Of a stretch of DNA of 64,000 bases, positions 24,421-35,759 are shown in pieces. Origin of the DNA: Olsenella timonensis (GTDB taxonomy: Bacteria; Actinomycetota; Coriobacteriia; Coriobacteriales; Atopobiaceae); contig NZ_LT635455.1 in NCBI RefSeq assembly GCF_900119915.1, positions 62,001-126,000 of the forward strand, given 5' to 3'. Position 1 is the stretch's first letter. Each line of letters starts with the position of its first letter. The notes beneath the pieces are model-generated. The model was not told the origin of the DNA. It saw only the letters and a program-made list of their open reading frames with translations, and ran no database searches. Both the position numbers and the translations under genes were made by a program.

Positions 24421-25343
24421 CCTTCCTCTTCGCCGGCCAGGGCGCCCAGCACCCCGGCATGTGCGCGGACCTCATCGCGGCCGAGCCCGCGGCCAGGGCC
24501 GTCTTCGACGCCGCCGACGCCGTGCGGCCCGGCACCACCGAGCAGTGCCAGAGCGGCACCAAGGAGGAGCTCGCGCAGACGATCAACACGCAGCCCTGCG
24601 TCTTCGCCGCCGACCTCGCGTGCGCCCGCGCGCTCGCCGCGCACGGCGTCACGCCCGACGTGGTCGCGGGCTTCTCGCTCGGCGAGGTCGCCGCGCTGAC
24701 CTTCGCCGGGGCCTACCCCGACGAGCGGGGCTTCGAGCTCGTGTGCCGCCGCGCCGAGCTCATGGCGGACGCGGCCGAGAAGAACCCCGGCGCCATGCGC
24801 GCCGTCGTGAAGCTCGACGCCCAGACCGTGGAGCGCCTCGCGGCCGAGGCGGGCGAGGCGTGGCCCGTGAACTACAACAGCCCGCTGCAGACCGTCGTCG
24901 CGGGCACGCCCGAGGCCTGCGAGAGGCTCGACGCCCTGGTCAAGGAGGCCAAGGGGCGTGCGATGAAGGTCGCCGTCTCGGGAGCCTTCCACAGCCCGTT
25001 CATGGCCGAGGCCGAGCGCGGACTCGCGGCCTACCTCGCGGACGGCCACGCGCCGGCCGAGCCGTCCGTCCCCGTGCTGGCCAACCGCACGGGCGAGGCG
25101 TACCCCTCCGACGAGGCGGGGCGCACCGCCCTTCTCGCCAGCCAGGTCGCCAACCCCGTCCAGTGGGTCCGCACCCTGCAGAACATGGCGGAGATGGGCG
25201 TCGACACCTTCATCGAGGTCGGCCCCGGCAAGACCCTCACGGGCCTCGTCACCCGCACGCTCGAGGGCGTCACGGCGCTGCCGTGCGAGACCGTCGAGCA
25301 GCTCGACGCGGTTCTCGCCGCGCTCTCCGAGAGGGGGGAGTAG
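24408..25343 (+). CDS. fabD: Malonyl-CoA:ACP transacylase (FabD)
   Basis: The protein is 311 aa. The nucleophile is Ser90 in GFSLGE, the partner His is in GAFHSPFM, and FLFAGQGAQ is the N-terminal signature. ATG 24408 lies within the end of fabK and has GGCAGGAG upstream, which suggests coupling. It supplies malonyl-ACP for FabH and FabF. Confidence 0.96.
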   Translation: MGKIAFLFAGQGAQHPGMCADLIAAEPAARAVFDAADAVRPGTTEQCQSGTKEELAQTINTQPCVFAADLACARALAAHGVTPDVVAGFSLGEVAALTFAGAYPDERGFELVCRRAELMADAAEKNPGAMRAVVKLDAQTVERLAAEAGEAWPVNYNSPLQTVVAGTPEACERLDALVKEAKGRAMKVAVSGAFHSPFMAEAERGLAAYLADGHAPAEPSVPVLANRTGEAYPSDEAGRTALLASQVANPVQWVRTLQNMAEMGVDTFIEVGPGKTLTGLVTRTLEGVTALPCETVEQLDAVLAALSERGE

Positions 25344-25345
25344 GG

Positions 25346-26116
25346 ATGGCCGAGAAGAACGGCGTGCTCGAGCGCGAGGCCGGGCGCCGCGTCGCCCTCG
25401 TGACCGGCGCCTCCCGCGGCATCGGCCGCGCCATCGCCTGCGGGCTCGCCGCCGACGGGTTTGACCTGGCGCTCGTCTACGCCGGCAACGAGGCCGCGGC
25501 CGCCGAGGCGGTCGCCGCCTGCGAGGCGGCCGGCGCCACCGCGCGCGCCTACCGCTGCGACGTCTCCAGCGCCGACGAGGTCAAGGCCACCGTGGACGCG
25601 GTGCTCGCGGACTTTGGCCCCGTCTGGGCCCTCGTCAACAACGCGGGCGTCACCCGCGACGGGCTGCTCGTCCGCATGGGCGACGAGGACTTTGCCCGCG
25701 TGATCGACGTCAACCTCAAGGGCGCGTTCCACACGGCCCGCGCCCTCGCGCGCGCCTTCATGCGCCAGCGCGGCGGCCGAATCGTGAACATGGCGTCCGT
25801 CGTGGGGCTCATGGGCAACGCCGGCCAGGCCAACTACGCCGCCTCCAAGGCGGGCCTGATCGGCCTCACGAAGTCGCTCGCGCGCGAGCTCGCGCCGCGC
25901 GGCGTGACGGTGAACGCGATCGCGCCCGGCTTCGTGGAGACGGACATGACGGCCGTGCTCTCCGAGAGCGTGGTCGAGGGCTACGAGAAGCAGATTCCGC
26001 TCGGGCGCCTGGCGAGCGCCGACGAGGTCGCCGCCGTGGCGCGCTTCCTCGTGAGCGACGCGGCGTCCTACGTGACCGGCGAGGTCATCCGCGTCGACGG
26101 CGGCATGGCAATGTAG
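25346..26116 (+). CDS. fabG: 3-oxoacyl-ACP reductase (FabG)
   Basis: The protein is 256 aa, an SDR enzyme. The NADPH motif is TGASRGIG (residues 20-27), then NNAG, the catalytic Ser in MASVVG and YAASK. It ends VTGEVIRVDGGMAM, typical of FabG. GGGGGGAG overlaps the fabD stop just upstream of ATG 25346. It reduces 3-ketoacyl-ACP. Confidence 0.96.
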   Translation: MAEKNGVLEREAGRRVALVTGASRGIGRAIACGLAADGFDLALVYAGNEAAAAEAVAACEAAGATARAYRCDVSSADEVKATVDAVLADFGPVWALVNNAGVTRDGLLVRMGDEDFARVIDVNLKGAFHTARALARAFMRQRGGRIVNMASVVGLMGNAGQANYAASKAGLIGLTKSLARELAPRGVTVNAIAPGFVETDMTAVLSESVVEGYEKQIPLGRLASADEVAAVARFLVSDAASYVTGEVIRVDGGMAM

Positions 26117-26120
26117 TTCC

Positions 26121-26170
26121 TGCCAAAGGGGTCAGACCCCTTTGGCAGACAAAGGGGGCCCCGCCCCCTT
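26121..26170. repeat. Two adjacent palindromes between fabG and fabF
   Basis: TGCCAAAGGGGTC (26121-26133) and GACCCCTTTGGCA (26135-26147) are a perfect 13-bp inverted repeat around one base. A second stem AAGGGGGC/GCCCCCTT follows at 26152-26170. In the operon mRNA they would form strong hairpins. No T-run follows, so a processing or stability role is as likely as termination. Confidence 0.85.
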
Positions 26171-26193
26171 GGATCACGTTGGGAGCAGAGAAG

Positions 26194-27441
26194 ATGGAAC
26201 ACAGGGTTGCAATCACCGGCATCGGCGCGGTCTCGCCGCTCGGCAACACCGCGCGCGAGACCTGGGAGGGCATGGTCGCCGGCCGCTGCGGCATCGGCCC
26301 CATCACCCACTTCGACACCGAGGGCTTCAAGGTCAAGGTTGCCGCCGAGGTCAAGGGCTTCGATGCCGCGGCGCTTCTCGGCAAGCAGGAGGCCGCGCAC
26401 CTCGACCCCTATGCGCAGTACGCGCTCGTCGCCTCCGACGAGGCCATGGCGGACTCCGGCCTCGACGCCGAGGGCGCGATCGACCACGAGCGTCTGGGCG
26501 TCTACGTGGGCTCGGGCGTGGGCGGCATCAACGCCTTCGCCGACAACGTCCACACCATCGCCGAGCGCGGCCCGCGCCGCGCCTCCCCGTTCATGATCAC
26601 GATGATGATCGCGAACATGGCCTCCGGCAACATCGCCATCCGCCACGGGGCGCTCGGCCCCACGCTGCCCGTCGTGACCGCGTGCGCCACCTCCGCGCAC
26701 GCCGTGGGCGAGGCCTTCCGCGCGATCAAGCACGGCTACGCCGACGCCATCCTCGCCGGCGGCGCCGAGGCCGCCGTCATGCCCGAGTCCATCGCCGGCT
26801 TCACGAGCTGCCGCGCCCTCACCACCAACCCCGACCCGGCCACCGCGTGCCGCCCGTTCGACGCCGACCGCGACGGCTTCGTCATGGGCGAGGGCGCCTG
26901 CGTGCTCGTCCTCGAGGAGTGGGAGCACGCCGTCGCCCGCGGCGCGCACATCTACGCCGAGGTCGTGGGCTACGGCAACACCGACGACGCCCACCACATC
27001 ACGAGCCCCGACCCCGAAGCGGCGGGCATCGCCCGCGCGATCCGCCAGGCGGTCGAGGAGGGCGGAGTGAAGCCCGAGGAGGGCCTCTACATCAACGCCC
27101 ACGGCACCTCCACCAAGCTCAACGACGCCTCCGAGACGCTCGGCTTCAAGCGGGCGCTCGGCGAGGAGGCCGCGCGCGCCGCGCACGTGTCCTCGACCAA
27201 GTCCATGACCGGGCACATGATCGGCGCGACCGGCGCCGTGGAGGTCATGGCCTGCGCGCTCGCCCTCGAGCACGGCGTGGTGCCGCCCACGATCAACTAC
27301 CGCACGCCGGACCCGGCGTGCGACCTCGACTACACGCCCAACGAGGCCGTGGAGTGCGAGCTCACCTGGGCCCTCTCCACCAACCTCGGCTTTGGCGGGC
27401 ACAACGCCGCGCTTGCCCTGCGCGCCGCGGGAAGGGAGTAG
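26194..27441 (+). CDS. fabF: 3-oxoacyl-ACP synthase II (FabF)
   Basis: The protein is 415 aa. The catalytic Cys164 is in [10 protein letters not shown], with His in [11 protein letters not shown] and His in [18 protein letters not shown] 26194 is chosen because GGGAG lies 8 bases upstream and [11 protein letters not shown] is the usual start; a TTG 15 bases earlier is unlikely. It elongates acyl-ACP. The accB fragment follows after 2 bases. Confidence 0.97.
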   Translation: MEHRVAITGIGAVSPLGNTARETWEGMVAGRCGIGPITHFDTEGFKVKVAAEVKGFDAAALLGKQEAAHLDPYAQYALVASDEAMADSGLDAEGAIDHERLGVYVGSGVGGINAFADNVHTIAERGPRRASPFMITMMIANMASGNIAIRHGALGPTLPVVTACATSAHAVGEAFRAIKHGYADAILAGGAEAAVMPESIAGFTSCRALTTNPDPATACRPFDADRDGFVMGEGACVLVLEEWEHAVARGAHIYAEVVGYGNTDDAHHITSPDPEAAGIARAIRQAVEEGGVKPEEGLYINAHGTSTKLNDASETLGFKRALGEEAARAAHVSSTKSMTGHMIGATGAVEVMACALALEHGVVPPTINYRTPDPACDLDYTPNEAVECELTWALSTNLGFGGHNAALALRAAGRE

Positions 27442-27443
27442 CA

Positions 27444-27957
27444 ATGGACGCCGAGAAGATCTCTCAGATCGCAGACGTGATGGCGGCGCACGGCCTCGCG
27501 CGCGTGCGCGTGGAGGAGAGCGACGGGTCCGCCGTCGAGCTCGAGTACGGCTCGGCCGCCCCGGTGCCGGTCGCGGCGCCCGGCGCGGGGGCGGCGTAGA
27601 AGACGCCCACCATCGGGGCGCGGACGGCCGTGGTGTGGGCCATGTCGAGGGCCTCGTCGGACGTCGGACGGGGCCCCCGCTCCCGCCGAGGCCCCGTCCG
27701 CCGAGGCCCTCGACATGGCCCACACCACGGCCGTCCGCGCCCCGATGGTGGGCGTCTTCTACGCCGCCCCCGCGCCGGGCGCCGAGCCCTTCGTGCACGT
27801 GGGCTCCAAGGTCAAGAAGGGCGAGACCCTCTGCGTGATCGAGGCCATGAAGGTCATGAACGAGGTCACCGCCGAGGCCGACGGCGAGGTCGTCGACATC
27901 TGCGTGAAGGACGGCGACCTCGTCGAGTACGGCTGCTGCCTCATGAAGATCTACTAG
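27444..27957 (+). pseudogene. accB: accB, biotin carboxyl carrier protein, split by an inverted duplication
   Basis: AccB carries biotin between AccC and AccDA. The first part, 27444-27599 (51 codons: MDAEKISQIADV, then VEESDGSAVELEYG and an Ala/Pro linker), ends at a stop inside an inverted copy of downstream sequence. The second part, 27715-27957 (80 codons), is a complete biotinyl domain with EAMKVMNE and Lys46 as the biotin site. In its frame the sequence just upstream encodes APAEAPSAEALD, the expected linker. GAGG lies 8 bases before ATG 27715, so the domain might still be made alone. Without the duplication the gene would read as one normal AccB. It may be a real mutation, an unusual split gene or an assembly error. 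Confidence 0.85.
27574..27784. repeat. 211-bp quasi-palindrome inside accB
   Basis: The left arm 27574-27656 and right arm 27702-27784 are identical inverted 83-mers by my base-by-base reading. Further in, CGGACGGGGCC (27665-27675) pairs with GGCCCCGTCCG (27690-27700) around a 14-base loop. On the left side TCGGACG is present twice in tandem (27657-27670). The RNA would form a stem of more than 90 bp. Confidence 0.93.
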
Positions 27958-27969
27958 GGAGGGCGTCGC

Positions 27970-28383
27970 ATGAACAAGGAGGAGCTCAAGAGCCTGCTGC
28001 CGCACCGCGAGCCGATGCTTCTGCTCGACGAGGCGGAGGTCGTCGACGGCGAGGCCCACGGAAGGATCACCATCACCGGCGACGAGTTCTTCGTCCAGGG
28101 CCACTTCCCGGGCAACCCGATCGTCCCAGGCGTGATCCAGTGCGAGATGCTGGCGCAGAACTGCTGCGTGCTGCTCGCCGACGACCTTGCCGCCCAGGGC
28201 GCCACGCCCCTGTACACGAGCCTCAACAACGTGCGCTTCAAGCGGCCGGTGCGCCCCGGCGACACCGTGGAGCTCACCTGTCGTATCACGCGCAGCCGCG
28301 GGCCCTTCCGCTTCGCCTCCGGCGAGGCGAGCGTGAACGGCGAGCTCTGCTGCACGGCGGAGATGTCCTTCGCGCTCATGTAG
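27970..28383 (+). CDS. fabZ: 3-hydroxyacyl-ACP dehydratase (FabZ)
   Basis: The protein is 137 aa with a hot-dog fold. It starts LLPHREPMLLLDE, and the active site is the His of GHFPGNPIVPGV and the Glu of IQCEMLAQ. It removes water from 3-hydroxyacyl-ACP. GGAGGGCG precedes the ATG, 12 bases after the accB fragment stop. Confidence 0.96.
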   Translation: MNKEELKSLLPHREPMLLLDEAEVVDGEAHGRITITGDEFFVQGHFPGNPIVPGVIQCEMLAQNCCVLLADDLAAQGATPLYTSLNNVRFKRPVRPGDTVELTCRITRSRGPFRFASGEASVNGELCCTAEMSFALM

Positions 28384-28390
28384 CGTCGGT

Positions 28391-28463
28391 GGGTCAATTG
28401 GGGACAGTCCCCTTTTGACCCATGAGTTCGATGGGTCAAAAGGGGACTGTCCCCAATTGACCC
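28391..28463. repeat. Perfect 31-bp inverted repeat between fabZ and accC (family C)
   Basis: 28391-28421 starts GGGTCAATTGGGGACAG; 28433-28463 is its exact reverse complement, with 11 bases between. Each arm is itself nearly palindromic around GGGGAC/GTCCCC. A related single copy lies at 43555-43584. Confidence 0.92.
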
Positions 28464-28476
28464 GCAGGAGGCAACG

Positions 28477-29806
<1,330 letters not shown>

Positions 29807-29814
<8 letters not shown>

Positions 29815-31528
29815 GCGGGAGAAGAGCGTCAACGCCCTCGAGAGCCCGGTGACCGAGGTCGCCGCCGAGTTCCCCGAGCGCCACGTGCTGATCAAGTGCC
29901 CCGGGTGCCGCAGGGTGATCGACCAGTCCAAGCTGGCAGAGAACCTCGACGTGTGCCCGCGCTGCGGGCGCCACCTGCGCGTCTCGGGGCGCAAGCGCAT
30001 GCGCATCACAGTGGACGCGGGCTCCTTCGAGGAGTGGGACCGCGAGCTCGCGGCGACCGACTTCCTGGAGTTTCCCGGCTACGTCGAGAAACTCGAGGCC
30101 GCGCGCGAGAAGAGCCACGAGAACGACGCCGTGGTCTGCGGCCGCGGGCGCGTGGGCGGCCACGACTGCGTCCTGTTCTTCATGAACGCGGAGTTCATGA
30201 TGGGCTCGATGGGCTCCGTGGTGGGCGAGAAGATCACGCGCGCCTTCGAGCGCGCTACCGAGCTGGGCCTCCCCGTCGTGGGCTTCACCGTCTCCGGCGG
30301 CGCCCGCATGCAGGAGGGCACGACCTCGCTCATGCAGATGGCCAAGGTCTCCGCGGCCGTGCGGCGTCACTCCGAGGCGGGGCTGTTCTACCTGACCGTG
30401 CTCACCGACCCCACCACCGGCGGCGTCACGGCGAGCTTTGCCATGGAGGGCGACGTCATCCTCGCCGAGCCGGGCGCCCTCGTCGGCTTTGCGGGCCCGC
30501 GCGTGGTGGAGCAGACCACGCACAAGAAGCTCCCCGCCGGCTTCCAGCGCTCCGAGTTCCTGCTCGAGCACGGCTTCTGCGACCTCATCGTGGAGCGCAA
30601 GGACATGGTGGCCACCATCGCCGAGCTGCTCTCCCTGCACAAGGGGGAGGCCCCGGCCGCGGGCGCCCCCCATGCGCTCTCGCACGAGGAGCCCCGGCGA
30701 GGCCGTGGCGCGCGCCCCAAGCGCACGCCCGAGCCCGAGAGCGCCTACGACATCGTCAAGCTCACGCGCTCGACGGAGCGCGCCACCGCCCTCGAGCTCC
30801 TCGAGCGCGGCTTCGACGGCTTCGTCGAGCTGCACGGCGACCGCCTCTTTGCCGACGACGCCGCCATCGTGGCCGGCATCGCCTGGAGGGGCGGGCGCGT
30901 CGTGACCGTCATCGCCATCGAGCGCGGCAGCTCCACCAAGGAGCGCGTGCGCCGCAACTTCGGCATGGCGCACCCCGAGGGCTACCGCAAGGCGCTGCGC
31001 CTCATGCGCCAGGCCGAGAAGTTCGGCCGCCCCGTGGTCTGCCTCGTCGACACCTCCGGCGCCTACTGCGGCATCGGTGCGGAGGAGCGCGGCCAGGGCG
31101 AGGCCATCGCCTCCAACCTGGTGGCGATGAGCGGCCTCAGGGTGCCGATCGTGAGCGTTGTGGTCGGCGAGGGCGGAAGCGGCGGCGCGCTGGGGCTGGC
31201 CGTGGCCGATCGCGTCTACATGCTCGGGAGCGCCGCGTACTCCGTGGTGAGCCCCGAGGGCTGCGCCTCGATCCTCTGGAAGGACACCAAGCGCGCCGAC
31301 GAGGCCGCCGCGGCCCTGCACATCACGGCAAGGGACCTCTCCGCGCTCGGTCTCGTCGACGGCGTCGTGCCCGACCTCGGCCTCACGCACACCGAGCTCG
31401 CCCACGACCTCGTCCGCGAGGTGGAGCTCGCCCTCGACGAGCTGGGCGCGCTTCCCGTCGACGAGCTCGTGGCGCGCCGCTACGACAAGTTCCGCGCGAT
31501 GGGAGGCGACCGCACATGCTCGCGCTAG
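29807..31528 (+). CDS. accDA: Acetyl-CoA carboxylase carboxyltransferase, beta and alpha subunits fused
   Basis: The protein is 573 aa. Residues 1 to about 285 are AccD: the zinc ribbon CPGC/CPRC (about 31-52), then GRVGGHDCVLFFMN and FTVSGGARMQEGT. A charged linker (RRGRGARPKRTPEPES) leads into AccA: LHGDRLFADDAAIVAGIA, RRNFGMAHPEGYRKALRLM, FVDTSGA-like LVDTSGAYCGIGAEERGQ and GEGGSGGALGL. In most bacteria these are two proteins. The start overlaps accC; the degV start lies 13 bases inside the end. Confidence 0.95.
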
Positions 31529-32334
31529 TCACGGACTCCACCTGCGGCCTCACCCGCAACGAGGCTGCCGAGCTCGGCGTCGACGTGCTGCCGATGGGCT
31601 ACGCCGTCGCCGGTATTCGCCACGCCGAGGGATTCGTCGGCGAGAACGGCGACTACGCGTCGGCGCTGTCCGGAGGCGGCCTGGTGACCACCGAGGCCGT
31701 GCGCCCCTCCGCCTTCGAGCGCGCGTTCCGCCGTCATCTCGACGCGGGCGAGGAGGTGCTCTGCCTCACGATCTCCTCGCGCCTCTCCGGCACGTTCCGC
31801 AGCGCCGAGCAGGCCGCTGAGGCCGTGTCCGACCCGCGCGTGACGGCGTTCGACTCCTGGGGCACGGCCGGGGCGCTCGAGTTTCTCGTCCGCCGGGCCC
31901 GCGCGCTCGCCAACGCGGGGGAGACGGTCGAGGGGATCGTCTCCGCGCTGACGGAGCTGCGCGCCTCCACGCGCATCGTCTTCTCCGTGCCCGACATGGC
32001 GGCGCTCTCCCGCAGCGGCCGCCTCGGCGCGATTCGCCGCGCGGTGGCGACCAAGCTCAACCGCTACCCGGTGATGGCGCTCTCCGAGGGCGGCATCGTC
32101 AAGCTCGGTGACGGGCGCGGCGCCCGCGGCATGGCGGCGGCGATGGCCGAGCGGATCCCGGAGGGAACGACCGAGCTTCTGGTCTCGCACTTCGGGCCGC
32201 GCGGCGTCGAGGCCCGCGAGGTCCTTCTCGCCGCGCGCGAGCGATTCCCGGAGGCCCACCTGCGCGTCAAGGACGGCGGCCCGGTGCTCGCCAAGCACCT
32301 CGGGGTCGGCGCCGTCGGGCTCTCCTGGGCGTAG
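31516..32334 (+). CDS. DegV family fatty-acid-binding protein
   Basis: The protein is 272 aa. LALVTDSTCGLT, the TTEAVRPSAFERAF region, CLTISSRLSGTF and RSGRLGAI are family marks; DegV proteins (FakB) bind a fatty acid and present it to the kinase FakA. ATG 31516 lies inside the end of accDA with GGGAGGCGAC upstream, so it is the last gene of the fatty acid operon. That position fits a lipid role. No fakA is in the window. Confidence 0.88.
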   Translation: MLALVTDSTCGLTRNEAAELGVDVLPMGYAVAGIRHAEGFVGENGDYASALSGGGLVTTEAVRPSAFERAFRRHLDAGEEVLCLTISSRLSGTFRSAEQAAEAVSDPRVTAFDSWGTAGALEFLVRRARALANAGETVEGIVSALTELRASTRIVFSVPDMAALSRSGRLGAIRRAVATKLNRYPVMALSEGGIVKLGDGRGARGMAAAMAERIPEGTTELLVSHFGPRGVEAREVLLAARERFPEAHLRVKDGGPVLAKHLGVGAVGLSWA

Positions 32335-32394
32335 GGCCCGCCGGACGCGCGCCCTTCTCGGCGCCTCTTGCCCGACCCTCTTGCCCGACTCTCT

Positions 32395-32467
32395 CGCCGA
32401 GGCGGAGCAACTACGGAAAGCAACCCCCTCTGGGAGCTCGTTTTTCCGTAGATGCTCCGTCTCGGCG
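32395..32467. repeat. 73-base hairpin repeat (family B, copy 2)
   Basis: The left arm starts CGCCGAGGCGGAGCAACT; the right arm ends AGATGCTCCGTCTCGGCG. The arms match with two mismatches over 25 bases. The right arm is identical to that of the copy at 21150-21221, while the loops differ. Confidence 0.85.
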
Positions 32468-32559
32468 TATTGGCGCGCGCGGGGGCGACCGCCCGCCGAG
32501 AAGAGCGCGGGCTCGCTGCCGGGAGAGGCACGCCGCCTCGCGTGAACGCCTCGTGGAGA

Positions 32560-32614
32560 ATGGATACGCCCGGGACCGTGGCGTTTTGACAACAGGCCCT
32601 CATGCGCGTAATGT
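32560..32614 (+). promoter_or_regulatory. rpsL promoter with upstream ATGGATACGC element
   Basis: TTGACA (32586-32591), a 17-base spacer and TAATGT (32609-32614). ATGGATACGCCCGG at 32560-32573 ends 12 bases before the -35 box and is preceded by GCCTCGTG, as at the tRNA-Tyr/tuf promoter. It should drive rpsL-rpsG-fusA-rpsJ. Confidence 0.85.
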
Positions 32615-32705
32615 TCATCGTCGCGTCAATCCGGGGCAGAGGTGCTGCTCGGCCCTTGAATACGAGTAAAAGAGCACGTCGTCGATAGTACAGAAGGAGA
32701 GAGCT

Positions 32706-33077
32706 TTGCCTACTATCAACCAGCTGGTCCGCAAGGGCCGCATGAGCGTCAAGGCCAAGTCCAAGAACGCCGCCCTGCAGCACAACCCCCAGAAGCGCGG
32801 CGTCTGCACCCGCGTCTTCACCACCACGCCCAAGAAGCCGAACTCCGCCCTGCGCAAGGTCGCCCGTGTGCGCCTCGTGAACGGCATCGAGGTCACCGCC
32901 TACATCCCCGGCGAGGGCCACAACCTCCAGGAGCACTCCATCGTCCTGATCCGCGGCGGCCGCGTGCGCGACCTCCCCGGCGTTCGCTACAAGATCATCC
33001 GTGGCGCCTACGACTGCGCCGCCGTCCAGAACCGCCAGAAGGCGCGTTCGCGCTACGGCACCAAGCGCCCGAAGTAG
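32706..33077 (+). CDS. rpsL: 30S ribosomal protein S12
   Basis: The protein is 123 aa, starting with TTG at 32706 after [24 protein letters not shown] keeps Lys43. In the second decoding-site loop [13 protein letters not shown] has Arg at residue 88 where Lys is usual; Lys to Arg at this residue gives streptomycin resistance in Mycobacterium tuberculosis and, at the equivalent place, in E. coli. The codon is CGC, two or more changes from a lysine codon. Confidence 0.97.
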   Translation: MPTINQLVRKGRMSVKAKSKNAALQHNPQKRGVCTRVFTTTPKKPNSALRKVARVRLVNGIEVTAYIPGEGHNLQEHSIVLIRGGRVRDLPGVRYKIIRGAYDCAAVQNRQKARSRYGTKRPK

Positions 33078-33121
33078 CCCCAACGCCGCGTAATCACCGC
33101 AATCACCGAAGGAGACACACC

Positions 33122-33598
<477 letters not shown>

Positions 33599-33623
33599 TC
33601 CGCGAGACCTAGGGAGTTGCCAC

Positions 33624-35720
33624 ATGGCAAAGGTTAAGTACAAGCTCGAGGACCTCCGCAACATCGGCATCATGGCCCACATCGACGCCGGCAAGACCAC
33701 CACGACGGAGCGCATCCTCTACTACACGGGCAAGACCCACAAGATCGGCGAGGTCCACGACGGTGCCGCCACCATGGACTGGATGGTCCAGGAGCAGGAG
33801 CGCGGCGTGACCATCACCTCCGCGGCCACCACGTGCTTCTGGAAGGACCACGTCATCCAGATCATCGACACCCCGGGTCACGTCGACTTCACCTCCGAGG
33901 TCGAGCGCTGCCTGCGCGTCCTCGACGGCGCCGTGGCCGTGTTCGACGCCGTCGCCGGCGTCCAGCCACAGTCCGAGACCGTCTGGCGCCAGGCCACGAC
34001 CTACGGCGTGCCCCGCATCGCCTTCATCAACAAGTACGACCGCGTGGGCGCCGACTTCTTCCACGCCATCGAGACCATGAAGGACCGCCTGCACGCCAAC
34101 GCCGTGGCGGCCCAGATCCCGATGGGCGCCGAGTCCAACTTCTGGGGTCTCGTCGACCTGGTCACCATGACCGCGTGGGACTTCAAGGAGGACGCCAAGG
34201 GCATGATCTACCCCGAGCCCATGGACGCCATCCCCGACGAGTTCATGGACCTCGCCCAGGAGAAGCGCGAGGAGCTGCTCGACGCCGCCTCCAACTTCTC
34301 CGACGAGATCATGGAGGCCGTCCTCGAGGAGGCCGAGATCGACGTCGACACCCTCAAGGCGGCTCTCCGCAAGGGCGTCATCGACGGCGAGCTCAACCTC
34401 GTCTTCGTGGGCTCCGCCTACAAGAACAAGGGCATCCAGGAGCTCCTCGACGCCGTCGTCGACTACCTCCCGAGCCCGCTCGACGTCACCGAGATCGACG
34501 GCACCAACCTCAAGGGCGAGCCCGAGGTTCGTCACGCCGACCCCAAGGAGCCCTTCGCGGCCCTCGCCTTCAAGATCATGACCGACCCGTACGTCGGCAA
34601 GCTCACCTACATCCGCGTGTACTCCGGTCAGGCGGAGGCGGGCTCCTACGTCTACAACTCGGTCAAGGACAACCGCGAGCGCCTCGGCCGCATCCTCGAG
34701 ATGAACGCCAACGAGCGCGTCGACCGTGACGAGTGCTCCGCCGGCGACATCGTCGCCTGCGTCGGCCTCAAGAACACCACCACCGGCGAGACCCTCTGCG
34801 ACGAGAAGCACCCGGTCATCCTCGAGTCCATCGAGTTCGCGACCCCGGTCATCTCCGTCGCCGTCGAGCCCAAGACCAAGGCCGAGCAGGACAAGATGTC
34901 CGTGGGCCTGGCCAAGCTCGCCGAGGAGGACCCGACCTTCCAGGTCCACACCGACCACGAGACCGGCCAGACCATCATCTCCGGCATGGGCGAGCTGCAC
35001 CTCGAGATCATCGTCGACCGCCTGCGCCGCGAGTTCAAGGTCGACTGCAACGTGGGCAAGCCGCAGGTCGCCTACCGCGAGACCGCCGGCAAGGCCGTCA
35101 TGCACGCCGAGGGCAAGTTCGTCCGCCAGTCCGGCGGCCGCGGCCAGTACGGCCACGCCATCATCGACATGGAGCCCAACGAGGAGGGCAAGGGCTACGA
35201 GTTCGAGAACGCCATCGTCGGCGGCGTGATCCCCAAGGAGTACATCCCCTCCATCGACAAGGGCATCCAGGAGGCGCTCGAGAGCGGCGTCATTGCCGGC
35301 TACCCGGTCGTCGACATCAAGGTCAAGCTCATCGACGGCTCCTACCACGAGGTCGACTCCTCCGAGGCCGCCTTCAAGATCGCCGGCTCCATGGCGATCA
35401 AGGACGCCCTCAAGAAGTCCGACCCGGTCCTTCTCGAGCCGATCGAGGAGGTCGAGGTCGAGACGCCCGAGCAGTACATGGGCGACGTCATGGGCAACCT
35501 CTCCAGCCGCCGCGGCAAGATCGAGGGCATGGAGGACCGTCGCGACACCAAGGTCATCCGTGCCAAGGTGCCGCTGGGCGAGATGTTCGGCTACGCCACC
35601 GACCTCCGCTCCCAGACGCAGGGTCGCGCGAGCTACACCATGCAGTTCGACTCCTACGAGCCCGTCCCGAAGAACATTCGCGACGAGATCGTCGCCAAGA
35701 ACGGCGGAAACGCTTCCTAA
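33624..35720 (+). CDS. fusA: Elongation factor G
   Basis: The protein is 698 aa, the GTPase driving translocation. [29 protein letters not shown] and NKYDR (usually NKMDR) are the G motifs; domains II-V follow, with [10 protein letters not shown] and [18 protein letters not shown] 33624 has AGGGAG upstream and gives [19 protein letters not shown]. tuf is not next to it; rpsJ follows after 39 bases. Confidence 0.97.
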   Translation: MAKVKYKLEDLRNIGIMAHIDAGKTTTTERILYYTGKTHKIGEVHDGAATMDWMVQEQERGVTITSAATTCFWKDHVIQIIDTPGHVDFTSEVERCLRVLDGAVAVFDAVAGVQPQSETVWRQATTYGVPRIAFINKYDRVGADFFHAIETMKDRLHANAVAAQIPMGAESNFWGLVDLVTMTAWDFKEDAKGMIYPEPMDAIPDEFMDLAQEKREELLDAASNFSDEIMEAVLEEAEIDVDTLKAALRKGVIDGELNLVFVGSAYKNKGIQELLDAVVDYLPSPLDVTEIDGTNLKGEPEVRHADPKEPFAALAFKIMTDPYVGKLTYIRVYSGQAEAGSYVYNSVKDNRERLGRILEMNANERVDRDECSAGDIVACVGLKNTTTGETLCDEKHPVILESIEFATPVISVAVEPKTKAEQDKMSVGLAKLAEEDPTFQVHTDHETGQTIISGMGELHLEIIVDRLRREFKVDCNVGKPQVAYRETAGKAVMHAEGKFVRQSGGRGQYGHAIIDMEPNEEGKGYEFENAIVGGVIPKEYIPSIDKGIQEALESGVIAGYPVVDIKVKLIDGSYHEVDSSEAAFKIAGSMAIKDALKKSDPVLLEPIEEVEVETPEQYMGDVMGNLSSRRGKIEGMEDRRDTKVIRAKVPLGEMFGYATDLRSQTQGRASYTMQFDSYEPVPKNIRDEIVAKNGGNAS

Positions 35721-35759
35721 GTCAACGACCACGAGCCCTAGCTCATTTGGAGGTACACA

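Larger units (their letters stand above)
32335..32705 (+). other. 371-base non-coding region between degV and rpsL
   Basis: It holds CCTTCTCG at 32353, a short direct duplication of CTCTTGCCCGAC (about 32366-32390), the second family B hairpin (32395-32467), the ATGGATACGC element (32560) and the rpsL promoter (32586-32614). No gene is seen. Confidence 0.8.

Noticed and set aside
27574-27784. Invertible (phase-variable) promoter or coding switch in accB
   Set aside because: Inversion between the arms would flip only the 45-base centre and leave the stop codon in place, and no recombinase gene is nearby.
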